From Heloderma charlesbogerti (lineage: Eukaryota > Chordata > Lepidosauria > Squamata > Helodermatidae): a stretch of DNA of 64,000 bases. The notes under the pieces are model-generated. The model saw only the letters and a program-made list of their open reading frames with translations. It had not been told where the DNA came from and made no database searches. A program made the position numbers and the translations under genes. The stretch spans positions 1,984,001 through 2,048,000 of the forward strand of contig JANEZZ010001905.1 in the NCBI GenBank assembly GCA_026122225.1, written 5' to 3'. This document shows positions 1-11,910 of the stretch, one piece after another. How positions within the stretch are numbered: position 1 is the stretch's first letter; each line of letters begins with the position of its first letter.

Positions 1-525
1 AGAAACTCGATAATTTACACTGATATTTAGCTGCAGGGGAAATAGGGCAACAATTCTAGTCCCAGGTTTCTTAATCTCTTTGGCCCCCTCTTCACCACTC
101 TCAAATTGCCAAGAGGACGTCTAGTGCTGCTGAGAGATAGAGGGTGCCTCCCCACCTCTGTCCCACACCATGGCTTGCCTGACAACCCCCAGGTGATATT
201 TCACCAGTCTTATCACAGATCTTTGCTTCCAAAGTGATCTTTTAGCTCTGAGATGTGGGCTCGACTCCTCCGAGTCTGAAATGAGCATGATGGCATTATC
301 TAAAACCACCCAATAAAAGTTGCTAATAGCAAATGTTTGCTTCCTCCAAAATTCCTCAAATATTTTATCTCGGGTGGAACGTCATCTTTGCCTCACAGGT
401 TTGCTTTGGGCGAAATTCCACAGCCGCTCAGTGTCCTACGATGACATGGCTTTGCTCTTCAGCCTGAATCTCCCAACTTGCCAAGGAATACCTCCTTTAA
501 AACACACAGAGAAGTGGGCTGCTAT
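1..525. other. No recognised gene
   Basis: Mixed-composition 3' flank of LPP. Short open frames here carry no recognisable domain. I see nothing specific. Confidence 0.5.
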
Positions 526-945
526 CAGGGATGGACAAACCTGTCACTTTGGGTTTCTCATTTTGGGGGTTTCTCATTTTTTCCAATCTTAAGTTCGGTT
601 CATACTGAACTTTGAGAATGTTTTTTTTTAAAGTTTGCATTAAAATGTGTACTCATTTCTCCTAATACATGCATTTTTGTATGCAATCTTGCCCCAAATA
701 CACATTTTGTGGAAGCAACATTCCTACTATGCATTTTAAATGTTATTTTCATTAATATATGCCTTTCTGTGTGCTATTTCCCCTAACGTATGCATTTTTG
801 GAGAAGTTGCAAAACTTTGAGAAGTGCAAATTTCAACGGAGAACTGAGTTTCAGTTCAGGTATTACCGTTTTAGTTCGAAAATACAAGGTTAGGCAGTTT
901 GCATTAAAATACAAACTGAACACATTTCTCCTCCATCACCATTTG
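526..945 (+). repeat. AT-rich MITE, AGGGATG-end family
   Basis: The sequence begins CAGGGATGGACAAAC and has an interior of ATGCATTTTTGT-like words. It ends with a segment closely matching that at 61630-61770 (GAGAAGT..., then ACTGAGTTT). The right terminus is degraded and no duplication is readable. It is assigned to the same family as 12786-13199 by its start and interior word pattern. Confidence 0.55.
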
Positions 946-1889
946 AATGTCCCCAGTCATGAGCCCAGAGCAACACAAGGTGCAATGACCCTGATACCTC
1001 AGGCCACCATGGGGGGAGACCGTGGACAACTGGGTGGTATGCCATCTTCATACCTTAGCATAGCAAGTGTAGGATCAAAGTGTTTGGTGAGCAGGTGTAT
1101 GGAGGGAAGCATTTTGGGGAACATGAAAATGGTGGTGGCCACGATGACATCAGTTGTAATGGCAAGTGCTGCACAAGGAGAAGGCGACACTCGTTGGTTC
1201 CATGCGTCAGACTCCAACATCCCCATCGCTTGCACAAAGTTTGGGGCAGCAAGTGCTAACTGGCTTTCAGTTCAAGGATTGGTTTGAAAGTACATTTCTC
1301 CCACCACTCCTAGCTGCTCCCACACCACCTTCAGGTCTGCCTTCCACAAGTTCAGACCTGCAGTGGGGAAAGCCTTGTGCCTTCTCTCAGCATCTTTGGT
1401 CAATAAGTCAGGTGCTCCCTTCCCACAGTAGGAAACGTTCTCAGGGATATGCAGAGCCCAGTCCTTGTCGGGGGGATGTCCGTCTTGCGTATGTGTGGCT
1501 GTCCCAAATTGGGTATTTTTTGTTTGAGCCCCGTCCTGTTGCTGGAATAGCATCAGTATTCTCAGAGCTGGCTGGCGGCAGTTGCCTTTTTCGATAATTA
1601 AAGCCCTCCAAGTCAGCATTTAATCACCCACTAAAACCCTTTATTGCCTCGTACACTGGCTCGCTGCAAATGCTACCTATTAATTAACCACTGAGATAGC
1701 AGCAGCTGCACCCTCATATCTACCGAGGCACACAAGGGTGTGTGTGCAGTGGTGGTAAAAATGCCAACACTGCTTCTGTGCGGAGATCTTTGATTATTAT
1801 TCTCACCGCCACCCCTGCCACCGCATGCCTGGACAGGCAGGGATATGCAGATCGCACACACTCATGGAGATTCTCTGATTTCCACCTCA
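946..1889. other. Non-coding, no recognised gene
   Basis: Unique-looking sequence with several overlapping short open frames on both strands. None shows a family motif, so I regard them as chance frames. Confidence 0.5.
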
Positions 1890-2294
1890 AAGATCAGGGC
1901 CATATTGGGTTGCACGTCCCCCCTGCCCCCCGCTTCATTTCAGCATACAAATTCATGCATATTTTGGTGCATGTTTTTTTTTTTTAAATGCTCACATTTC
2001 TTGTGCACATTTTTTTCCAATTGCATGCCTTTTCCTCCCATTGACTAAAGGGTGGTTGTGTGCATTTTTGAAATGTACATATTTTTCCACACACATTTTC
2101 CAAGTGTGCACATTTTTAACACATTTTTTGTTGCTGCCTGAGGCCCCTTCCAACCCTACTATTCTATGATTCTATGAAATGCGAGGACTTCCAAGCGCAA
2201 ATTGTGCTGGAGTGTGTGTTCAGTTCTGGGAGGCACCAGTTGGATAAATTCTGGTCAAAGATAAACTAAAACAAATCTTTTCTTCATCCCTACC
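1890..2294 (+). repeat. AT-rich MITE remnant with embedded CR1 tail
   Basis: The interior consists of TGCACATTTTT-type words and the right end reads TTCATCCCTA, matching the CATCCCTA end of the AGGGATG family. A short CR1 3' tail (2136-2177) lies inside. The left end is uncertain. Confidence 0.45.
2136..2177 (+). mobile_element. CR1 LINE 3' tail fragment
   Basis: GGCCCCTTCCAACCCTAC followed by the ATTCTATGATTCTATGA repeat, which is the hallmark 3' end of amniote CR1 elements. Confidence 0.8.
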
Positions 2295-2589
2295 CGGGCA
2301 TGTATGAGAATTTTGTTCCTGTTCACAAATCATATCTACAGAGGCACACAAGGGTATGCGTGCAGCGGTCCTGTTCACAGCTCTGAACATGGACGCAAGC
2401 AGGAATGAGCTGATTTCTCCTGAGACTGGCTGTTTGGAATTTTAGTTCCTAAAACGAGCGCCACTGGAACGCGGGGCCTCGGGGCAATCAAGAAATGAAG
2501 GGGCGAAGGGCCCCACGAGGAAATGTGACTTTAGGTAATGAACGTGGAATAGGGTTTAATTTGGCTGGAGAAATTCTTCCAGATCAACC

Positions 2590-2668
2590 TTCCCATTTTG
2601 GCTGGGCACAATGGGAACAGCAGTCCAACACATCTGGAGGGCACCAGGTTGGGGAAGGCTGCTTCAAA
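2590..2668. repeat. Single arm of TTGGACTACAACTCCCA foldback MITE
   Basis: It contains CCAACACATCTGGAGGGC and ACCAGGTTGGGGAAGGCTG, the right arm of the foldback family seen complete at 7873-8009. Confidence 0.75.
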
Positions 2669-4639
2669 AGGAGCATTTGGGAGGAGTTACTGACTGTATC
2701 TGCCCTTCCCCTTTTTGCCTGTGCCTTACATCCCCAGTCAGTTGCTCTTTGTCCCATCCTGGCTGTGATACTGGATGTAAACATGGCTGGAGCTACAGAA
2801 CAAAAGAAGCTGAGCAGCTAACATCACATCCTACGGCAGTGAATATGTGTAAATTAACTATATGGGAAAGATTAAAGATCTTGCCTTTTACACTGAGTAA
2901 TTTATATTGCAACTTTGCAGTTTGTCATTGCTCTTATAACAATGCCTAATAAAAAGGGACTTCAAAAAACAACCACCACCAAAATCTCACATAAATAGAA
3001 CTCATCTTAACTGCTCTAAGTCAACAATGCGAATTTTGTCTACTGCAGGGACCTTCAAACTGAAACTCTCCTGGGACATGCATTTGAACTGCAAAGGGGT
3101 TAAGGGAACTAGAACTGAGAAAGAACTGTCCTCTAAATAAAAGCTGGGGAGGGAAACCCTCTCATCCCCCCCCCTAGCAAAACAGCTGCTACAAATAAAG
3201 ATGCTTGCACTATATTTATGGCAAAAGGCTGCAAAAATATATATGGAAGTCAGCAATTCTGCCAAGGAGCAAGGCGGAAACGCACTACATTGTCTACAGG
3301 GTATTTCTCCCACACACGTTTAACCTCTAATGCAAACTTCCGAACCCCCTTGCAGAAATAACATCCAGCCGCAATCATAAACGCAGGCCAATATTTGCAT
3401 GGCATGGGAGGTAGGAGATGTTCAGTCCTTCAGTTCACAGAATGTTCCACATTAAAGCATTTTTCTCATGCTTGGGTTTTATGAGAAGATGCTGAAGATA
3501 AAACACACACACGCACGCACACAAAAAGCCTGGCATTGCTCTGCCTTTTTTACTTAGCAGTTGGAGCTGTTTACCATAGCAAAAACACCCAAACCTCAGC
3601 CTTCTACAGATTTCCTACTAATTGATTGACACGGGACTTTGCCTATTGCTAGGCATATGCCTCAGAAGGCTTGTGCCACACTGTGACAAAGCCTGGTTGG
3701 GTCTTGCATGGCTCCTGTTTGTTGCATCAGGGCTGCCCCCTGAACTGGCACGTGAGGTTTGGGACTGCTAAATCCACTCAATCTTCCCCTCCCGGGGAGC
3801 CTCCTGGGTTAGGACTGTGGAAATAGGATATCAAGCACCCAACAGGCCTCAGCCCACGGTGGATGGGCCGCTTTCTGGCCGGGCTGTCCCTGTTCTAGGA
3901 GTGTGTGCAGTCACTCGTGGACCACAGGGGTGTTGAACTTCAGGCATCTGTGTCAAACCTGCCCCCCCGCCCCCAACTCCAGGCAAAGGGCTTTGAGCCC
4001 TTTGCTCTTAAAAGTCTGGGTTTGAGTCCTGGTGTGTTCAGCCATGTTTGTGGTGCTGAACTGGAGTTGCCACCTCTTTTTTTTTTTCTGACTGTCTCCT
4101 CATCTTCAACAGCTGCATGGCAGGCAGGTACAGCATGGCCCTCTCCATGCTGGGAATAGCTGTACCTACTGAATCTGGATGGTGCAGATGGGTAAGAATG
4201 TTGTTGTCCTTTGTTTTTGAAAAGAAGTTACTAAATTCACAAAGTTCTTCATATTCAAGAGAGAAAGAACTTGAGATTTTAAAAACGTGGATGTGGGAGA
4301 AAGCGAAACTGACAGATCTGCCGCTCCCTAGACTTGCCACATGCTTGGCTTGGTGGATCATAAGTTGTGGAAGACTATATGTGGTAACACTCTGCTGGTT
4401 TAATCTGGGCCACCCGCTCAAAAAGGCAGTTAGGAGAACCAGCTCACTGCATGTGCAGACAAGCAGAGCTCCTACAGTCCAGTAAGAAACAACGTTAGTA
4501 ATTGCTGGAGGGTTTTCCTCTTCCCTGTCACTTGGAAGCATGAAGAATACAAGGGCCTTGTCTGCTGTGGCCCCTGAGTATAGAACAGCCACCCTAGGGC
4601 TCCCCGCTGGCTAGATCCATCATTGTTTTGCTGTCACCA
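2669..4639. other. Non-coding 3' flank
   Basis: Largely unique sequence with a short (AC)n-like run near 3505 and homopolymer C and T tracts. No recognisable gene. Paired short frames around 4038-4592 overlap on opposite strands and look like chance frames. Confidence 0.5.
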
Positions 4640-4713
4640 ATGGCTATGCTGGCTGGGAATGATGGGAGTTCTAATCCAACACACCTGGAGGGCACCACAT
4701 TGGGGAAGGCTGC
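4640..4713. repeat. Single arm of foldback MITE
   Basis: TGGCTATGCTGGCTGGGA near the start, then CCAACACACCTGGAGGGCA and TTGGGGAAGGCTGCC, matching the right arm of the palindromic family. Confidence 0.75.
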
Positions 4714-4814
4714 CATAGGATGAAAACCTGGCCTTTGGTGAATTTGCAAATGGATCTGCTGTTAGTAATAGTGTTTGAGAGGGTTTTCTTCTGTGCTGGG
4801 TTTTAACTGGTTTT

Positions 4815-4990
4815 ATTGATTATTATTCATAATTACAATATTATTCATTATTATTCAATCATAATGTATCATGATTGGTTTTAAATTTGGTTTTTGTTAC
4901 CCACCTTGGTTACACAAAATATGTGTATGTTGTTGTTGTAAATGTTATTATTACTACTATTATTGTTGTTGTTGTTGTTATTATTATTAC
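4815..4990. repeat. AT-rich microsatellite cluster (TTA/GTT)n
   Basis: Runs of ATT, GTT and TTA triplets, degenerate. They probably grew from a LINE 3' tail, since GTTACCCACCTTGG precedes them. Confidence 0.65.
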
Positions 4991-6368
4991 AAACATAAAA
5001 CATGAAAAGGTGCCAGTGATGAAGTATAGCTTCACTTCCCACCAACAGTTTTGGCATATGTTAAAAGAGAAACCCCTTTCTGTTAAATCCAGATAGCTTT
5101 CCCTTTTCCAGCTGAACAGAAACTGTAGAAACTGGGTCAGGTATAGAAATTATTAATTGCCAAGCTTCTAAACCTAAGCTTGAGAAAAAAACAGATATTT
5201 CCTCCCTTGGCTTTTTAAATATCCAGAAGCAAGAAACACACATGCCCAAGTCAAGCCAAAGAAGGAGAGCGCACATTAAAGGCACAATAGCGCACACTGA
5301 AGAGAAAGTTAGAGGGTTTTGTTTTGTTAAAGAACAACTTACAACAGTAATTTCTTCACCACAAAGAATCCTGGGAACTCTAGTCTCTAGTTGAAGAGCA
5401 GGGGCATAAGGGAGCTCTGAAAAAGAATCTTCATCATCTTCTCAACAAGCTACATTTCCTAGGATTTATCCATGAAAATAAGAACTTAAATTTGTGTGCT
5501 CATGTGTACACAGAACTGTTTGTATGTGTGTGTGTGTATACCCCTGGGGCTTAGCTACACACTACGTTAAATGTGTAGCTGATCCTAAATGTTTACAACT
5601 TTAGGGTGGGGGTTAAACCTTTCCATGCAGCCACTATCCCCCCCCCCACCTCATCCCTCCTAATGCAGGGACTAAAGTAAAAAAAAAACTCTATTGGCAC
5701 CAATGAAGCCCCCCCCCTTTAGCCTCTGTATGGAGTGGGGGCAAATTCAGGGAGGGGAAGCAAGCTGGGAAGAAAGGGTTAAGCCCCCCCCAACCCTTGG
5801 GTGCAGTGGTCCCAATCCAGAGCAGGGCCCGGCACACTTACACTCATTTGTTTTTTAAGGGTAGGATCCGCTGCGTGCGATGCATTCAACGTAGTGTGGA
5901 GTTCAGCCGTCAGTGTTCACATTTGTGCTGTAGACAGGACTGAGGACACACAGTGATGTGCTTCAATGCAGTTCACTGTTTGCCAGTTTAAAATATGCAG
6001 ACCATTCCATACAGAGCACCCTTCCCCAACCTGGGTCGTTATGTAGCCAAAACGACACTGCCCATGCACAAGAAGGAGGCATCAGCAAGATGCAGGGGGA
6101 CCACAAGCTTTACAGAAGTACAAAAAAGGGGGGCACTAAAGAGGGAACCTCTGTCCGCCCCCCAGCTCAGTAAAGCCTGATCATGTTCAGTGCACACAGA
6201 ATGCAGACTGATTTTGGACCGAGAAATGGAAAACTGGGGTGGTGAGGGGGATGGGAGGGGATGTCGTGTGTGTGTGTGGGGGGGCATATGCTGGCTGGTT
6301 GGCAAAACTCTGCAGTGCAACATTTTGGGGGCTGTCCCATTTGTAGTGCAAAATGTGAAGCAATATAC
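4991..6368. other. Non-coding with MITE-like pieces
   Basis: Around 5540-5915 the sequences TAGCTACACACTACGTTAA and TTCAACGTAGTGTGGAGTT are imperfect inverted copies flanking a poly-C and poly-A rich interior, which suggests a decayed foldback element. The rest is unassigned. Confidence 0.4.
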
Positions 6369-7047
6369 CAGGGGTCCCCAACTTTTTTGGACCAGTGGGC
6401 ATATTTGGGAATTTGAGAAACTGCTGTGGGCACCACCATATAACGGCTGCCACAGAGGATGTGGCTAGTCACATAATGGCCACCATGGGGCCCTGGCTAG
6501 TTAAAAGTGAGCCAAGTGGAACAGTGAGGCTAGAGGCTGGGAGGGAGGGAGAAATGGCAAGGCAAAGGAGTACAAGAAAGAGAAAGAGCAAGGCTAGAGG
6601 CTAAGATGGGGGAGAAACAGCAAGATAAAGAGGTTGGGGGAGAGAAAGAGCCTGGCTAGAGGCAGAGAGCAGAGAGAAACAAGAAGATAAAATGGGTGAG
6701 TAGGAGAGAAAGAGCAAGGCTAGGGGCTAGGAAGGGAGAGAAAGAAGAAGGCTAGAGATTAGGGAAGATGTTTTGGGGGGGAGAAATAGCAAGGCTAGGT
6801 GAGAGAGAGAGAGGGAGGGAGAGAGAGAGGAAGAGAGGGAGCACAAAGGGGAAAGGTCTGTGTGGATGGAAGAAGATTGGGTAAGGAAGCAACCCTTTCC
6901 TTCTCTGCCTGGCCACTGAACAGCTGATCCGTCTGTGGCAGATAGGAAAGAGAACCTAGTGCCCGAACATTCCTCATTCAAAATTTTTTTTGAAGGGGAT
7001 GGGGCGTGGAGAGTTTTGCAGGCACCATTTGAGGTTGGGGACCCCTG
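6369..7047. mobile_element. hAT-type MITE with internal minisatellite
   Basis: Terminal inverted repeats are CAGGGGTCCCCAAC at the left and GTTGGGGACCCCTG at the right. Flanking octamers CAATATAC (6361-6368) and CAGTATAC (7048-7055) match 7 of 8, the 8-bp target duplication size of hAT elements. The interior is purine-rich and tandemly repeated (6529 to about 6840). It has no transposase, so it is non-autonomous. Relatives are at 56847-57279 and about 18596-18655. Confidence 0.88.
6529..6840 (+). repeat. Purine-rich minisatellite, about 62-64 bp period
   Basis: Units starting GCTAGAGGC or GCTAGGGGC begin at 6529, 6593, 6655 and 6719. They contain GAGAAAGAGCAAGGCTAG-like words, then shorten and grade into a (GA)n tract. 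Confidence 0.8.
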
Positions 7048-7872
7048 CAGTATACTATCCCTGACCAGAAGCTTTTGATGCTCAGAAGTGCGCCTGGAAC
7101 GCCTTCCTTGTATACATGTTTCTCAATGGAACAGTGTCCTGGGCTGCTCATGCGCGTTCCCTAGTTCCTGGGTTCAGCCTTCCTTCCCCCTGCTTGTCCT
7201 CCTCCCAGCACATTGGCGCCAGCTTTAGCCTGCCCAGGACGGCCTGCTTGCATTCAGCAACCTGTTTCCTGCATGCAGATCGCGAGGAGAAAGACGTTCA
7301 GGTCACGTCTTGCGATTCGTGCGGTCACAAAACAAGGGAAGTCAGCGAAAGTCAGAGCAATGCCTGATGCAAAAAATAAAATACGAATACAAATAGATCA
7401 GAGGGAACCCATCTTTGCCAGGAAAACGATTCCCAGAGTTTAAAGAGGGAATCCTAGCGGGAGAAAGGGCTAGCACGCTGTTACGCAACCGGAGGGCTCA
7501 ATATACACCCTGGCTAGAGGTGCTTCACTTTGGGTGGGGGCAAGCAGAAGCTGTGGTTGTCACCCCGAGGCCTCCACAAAGGTTTCGCTCAGCTCTGTGT
7601 CCCCCCAGTCAGATGACAGTAAGTGGTTTGTTAAGAACCCGAGTCTTGCTGTTTTACCGATCGTCACAATCAAACGCTCTTGCAGGATTCCCTCGTCTCT
7701 CTCCCCCGCCGCCCCGGCTCTGCCACTTTGCAAAGGCTGACACTCAGCAGAGTCTGCAGCTCATGGTTTTTACTTCTAGCATAAGAGTTTGAAAGAAAAA
7801 GGACATCATTGTTTTTTGTTATGGAGATTAGCACGTTGCAGTCTCTGCACTTGGCCTCCAGCTGAAATAAAG
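7048..7872. other. Non-coding, GC-balanced unique sequence
   Basis: No repeat family or coding domain recognised. Several CpG-containing stretches occur around 7260-7340. Confidence 0.4.
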
Positions 7873-8009
7873 CAGCTTCCCCCAACCTGACGCCCTCCAG
7901 ATGTGTTGGACGACAACTCCCAGAATCCCCCCAGCCAGCTATGCTGGCTGGGGGGATTCTGGGAGTTGTCGTCCAACACATCTGGAGGGCGTCAGGTTGA
8001 GGGAAGCTG
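7873..8009. mobile_element. Complete palindromic hAT-type MITE
   Basis: A 137-bp near-perfect inverted repeat centred on 7941, running from CAGCTTCCC to GGGAAGCTG with a 3-base centre. I see one mismatch pair (CCCCCAACC against GGTTGAGGG). Flanks AAATAAAG (7865-7872) and AAAAAAAG (8010-8017) match 7 of 8, consistent with an 8-bp target duplication. It is the cleanest copy of a family present at least a dozen times in this window. Confidence 0.88.
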
Positions 8010-8479
8010 AAAAAAAGCTTCTGTTGAACTGTGCAAATATATACTGAATGGGGCAGAGTGCAGAACCAATGATAAGTAGCTTTTCTAGGAGCAGCTACAG
8101 GAGACAAGAGATGGGCCACGGGGAAATAAAGTGCCACCCCATCTGGAATTTCGTACCGCAGGGCAGTCGTCCATGCATTTGAATCCCTGGGAGTCCTTCA
8201 GAAATGTCCTCCTGCAGGTGCCCAAGTGTTGACGGGGAAACAGCCCTCGGACCTGCTACTCAAGAGCTGAAAAAATAACCAGACCTCATGGCGCACCTGC
8301 CTTGGACGTTACTCTTTCAGATTTTGGGTAGGAGACCTCAGGGCGTCTTGTGGCACCTTCAGCACTAACAGATTCATTGTGAAAGCTGGCTCTGAAGTAA
8401 ACCGGTTAGTCCTTAAGATGTGGGTGGGTTAGGGTATTTAAAAAAAAAAAAATTATGGTAAAATTTTATTGTTTTAAAT

Positions 8480-8572
8480 TGTTTTATGGTGAGTTGTACA
8501 TCGCCCAGAGTGGCTGGGTGGCCAGTCAGATGGGCGATTAATAAATTTAATAAATAAATAAATAAAATAAAC
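8480..8572 (+). repeat. LINE/SINE 3' tail with (AATA)n
   Basis: ATCGCCCAGAGTGGCTGGG followed by GGGCGATTAATAAA and AATA repeats is a common squamate retroelement 3' end. The parent family is not resolved. Confidence 0.6.
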
Positions 8573-8596
8573 ACTCATTGCTGGTTCTGCTGCAAC

Positions 8597-9022
8597 TAGG
8601 GATGCTGGAGAAATTCGAGATGAACCCAAATGAGCTCGGATCTCTAAGAATCCGACCGGCAGAATCCGCTGTGGAGCGAGCCCCTCAGGCTGTGCAGAGT
8701 CCCTGTACATATATATATATATATTACTTTCCCAAAATTTATGCACATTCATTTGTAGGAAAATGCGCAAGTTTCTGCTGAGGAAAAGTGGAATGGAACG
8801 GGGACAATACGCTAAATGTTATGTACTAAGGTACATTATGTAAATTCTTACGAAACCTCTTATGTGAGTATTGGTGTTTTTCCGGATGGGAAAAAAAAAG
8901 TCTGCATCCATCTGCGAGCAGAACAAAAGGTACCTCCCAAAAGGCACCTCATGGAGCAAAAGGAGCCCGACAATCCACAAAACACAGACGAAGGGGATTT
9001 TTACGTGGTCTGTCCATCCCTA
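8597..9022. mobile_element. hAT-type MITE, TAGGGATG family, perfect 8-bp duplication
   Basis: The ends are TAGGGATG and CATCCCTA. The octamer GCTGCAAC occurs immediately before (8589-8596) and immediately after (9023-9030), a perfect target-site duplication. The 426-bp interior is AT-rich without coding potential. An (AT)n run lies near 8708-8722. Confidence 0.92.
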
Positions 9023-9072
9023 GCTGCAACGGACAAACACCGTGAGCCCTCTGGAAGTTGCATGGTTTAGTG

Positions 9073-9459
9073 CAGGGGCGGGGAAACTCGGGCCCAAGCT
9101 CCCTATCCACCCCTGCTGGATTGGGTCCCTAGATCATAGAATCATGGAATAGTAGGGTTGGAAGGGGCCTATAAGACCATCGAATCCAACCTCCCCAAGG
9201 GAAGATGGCCACGCCCCTTCCCTTGGCCCGCCCCCTTTCCTCTAAGCGCTGATCCTTTGGTGGCTTCTCGGGTTTGTGCATCCCCCCCCCCCATTCCAAA
9301 AGGTTGAAATGCCTCTTCTCCTAAGACTTAGTTGCAGGCATTGAGAGTTTTAAGAGAAAATAGGGCACCACCATGGTTTGTATTTTTGGCGCTAACCCTT
9401 TTGCCTTGCCCCCTGAAATTAAATTAGGCCCTCAGGTTGAAAGAGGTTCCTCATTCTTG
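9073..9459. mobile_element. hAT-type MITE, CAGGGGYGGGGAAC family, with CR1 insert
   Basis: It starts CAGGGGCGGGGAAACT and ends in AAAGAGGTTCCTCATTCTTG. Flanks GTTTAGTG (9065-9072) and GTTTAATG (9460-9467) match 7 of 8. The internal signature AAAAGGTTGAAATGCCTCT is shared with copies at 40441, 42595 and 59780. A CR1 tail interrupts it at 9130-9199. Confidence 0.82.
9130..9199 (-). mobile_element. CR1 LINE 3' tail fragment, antisense
   Basis: ATCATAGAATCATGGAATAG followed by TAGGGTTGGAAGGGGCC and GACCATCGAATCCAACCTCC, the reverse complement of the CR1 3' end. It is inserted in the MITE at 9073-9459. Confidence 0.85.
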
Positions 9460-9986
9460 GTTTAATGCCACCCAGAGTTAAGACTCTGCCCATAGAACAC
9501 AACCAGCTCCATCCCAACACTCTCCTTCACTTGCTAGTTTTCTGTGTGCAGAGTGTTCTTTGCTTTTTGATATGGGAGAGCAACAGCACTCTCCTGTTCC
9601 TGTTCCCCAGCATACTGCTTCTGATGCTGGAGGTAATCTACAGCCTGAATTCCGATTCAGCCTCCCAGGAGAGCTGTCCAGCGCATTGGATGATGAATTG
9701 TAAAAGAGCAGGTTTGGGCAAGGGCTTGAAATTAACGTATATGCATAATCCATCTGCCAAAATGGGGCCTAAAAGAAAGTTTCTGCTAGAGGACACAGAA
9801 TTCAGACAGCACTCCCCCCTTTACTTTTCCCAAGAAAGAACACAAAAGAAACAATAAAAGGCAAGAGATCCAAAGGAACCAGCGCTTAAATGATTCATGA
9901 TTGTCCTGTTCCTTACAAAAGGATTTTTAATGCAGCATTTTAGCAATATTAGCATCGATCAGTGTTGCTCCTGCAGAAAGCACTTA

Positions 9987-10076
9987 GGCTGGAATCCTAC
10001 TCCCCACTCAACTGGGAGTAAGCCCGACTGAACTCAATAGGACTTATTACTGAGTACAGATGTATAGGGTTGCACT
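9987..10076. repeat. Palindrome-like repeat with GGGAGTAAGCCC core
   Basis: GGCTGGAATCCTACTCCC to TATAGGGTTGCACTG. Similar copies at 40683-40762, 44978-45065 and 48418-48515 share the order CCTATGC..., ACTTCTGAGTA or its complement, then TTGCAC. The ends are roughly complementary. This looks like another short DNA-transposon family. Confidence 0.6.
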
Positions 10077-11910
10077 GTGAAGTTTGGTAAAAATGAACAC
10101 AAAGAATAAATCAAAGGCACTGTGAAAAACCACCTGGGGTGAAATAAGAACATCAGACCAGCCCTGCTAGCAAACAAGTCACAAATCAAAAGCCCCCCCC
10201 CCCGGTTTGTTCTAGAGTGACTTTTATTCAGAGGTACACTGCCTCTGTGCATGGAAGCTCCATTCAGGTGTTACAGACCTATTCTCTATGAGTGTAAATT
10301 AACGGCCATCTTCACCGCTGGTGGCAGTCAGTTCAAATGCTCCCATCCCAAATTCATTTCAGAACAACGTCCAGGTGATTACAGCATAATCAACATTTCC
10401 CACAAATCAGTGCACACAACAAAGGAAAATAAAGAAAACATGGAACTTAACAACAGGCAAGGCCCTCATCCATCCCCTTCTTTTCAAGGGGGCTTACACA
10501 GGAGTAGTGTTTGGGATACTGTACCCTGAGGTCAGGAACCCCAGCCCTTTAACTTGAACTATTTGTGTGTGTGTGTTTCTACTGTCTTCCCACTGATATT
10601 AATGGGAACAAGCAGGGTTAAGTCCATGGACTGCTAAGTATTTGTCTTAAAACTAAGAGTGCAACAGTTCAGGCATCAACTGCTCCAGAAATTGGCCTGT
10701 TTCCTTTTTGCTTAGATGGGACATTCTATTGACTTGAGAAAATTTACACATATAGAAAGTGAAAACTTCAGAAACCTAAAAAGCTTCATCAAAATGGTAT
10801 ATTTTTCATTATAAGTATGATCCTATATATTTTAGAAAATGCATAAAGAAACCTTAGTTAAGAAACTTTTAAGGAATAAAAAATAATGCATAGTTTTTAA
10901 AACCAGGGGCCTGATCCACCAATAATGTCTCCTGAGTGCGCACCATTGAAATGCATTGGTACTCCCATTCACTGTGCCAGGGCTTACACAAAAGGCATTC
11001 CTAATGGATTGTGCCCAAGGTCTTTTTGGCAAAAAGGGAGGGTGTTTTCTTTGCAATAGGTTAAATAAAGCTTTGTAATAAATACACTGCGCTACTGTAA
11101 CTAAGCCCTATGAGGGTGACATCTGACAGCACTCCACTTACATACTACAGTTCTTACTAAGGAGACAGCTGCTGAGGGAGATCAAAAGCTGCATGTCGCC
11201 TTTCCCATAGATGGCAATGCCGAAGAACTGAAAAATGGGATTTGGGGCCTCATGCGGTGCAGCTTTCACTGGGCGGTGCCATTCTAGACTGTAAAGGCGG
11301 GAGTAAATGTTCACCCACGTTTAGAAAGACAAATCCATGCAAAAAGAAAAGTAGCTTCTCAGGGAGAAAAGTCCTCACTCAGCCTTCTCCCTGACATGCT
11401 AGCTCTAGAGGTGCAAGGCATTTTGTTTTGTGGATGAGCATTCACCTGTGCTTGTTCAGCCTAGTTCAGGCAAAGGTTGACCGTTTTTATTGTTGTCTGT
11501 GTTGACGGAGATTTCAGTTGGGACTTGGGACAAAAGAAGCAGGCATCAAAGCAAGTGTCAGGTGTAAGAGGAGGCCATTCATCTCTTCACAGCATACACA
11601 TATTTTGGCAAAAGCAAAACTGCTGTCATTTTGAAATGGAAGGCTTATGATCTGTCCAGATCTCCCTTGCCCACATCACTGTCTCTTCACCCAGAGTGAA
11701 CTAGTGGCTGGAACTGCTCCGGGTTCCTGTCAGCTCTCCAGACCGGGTATCACACTGCTCAACGGCATGGAGCACGTGGGCTACATCAGGGGTGATCCTA
11801 AGGTTACAATGCTAAGCTAGGGTGCAGTGCTTCGCAAACGTCCAACACTCGGGGGAACATTTGCCACATCAGCTTGACTGCCAACGACCCCCTGCGCGTT
11901 TAACGGACTT
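10077..11910. other. Mostly unique AT-rich sequence downstream of LPP
   Basis: Few recognisable repeats. If LPP has a long 3' untranslated region as in mammals, this could belong to it, but nothing in the sequence proves transcription. Confidence 0.35.

Noticed and set aside
6187..6980. Overlapping open frames as small secreted proteins
   Set aside because: They arise from purine/pyrimidine-biased MITE and minisatellite sequence that lacks stops in several frames.
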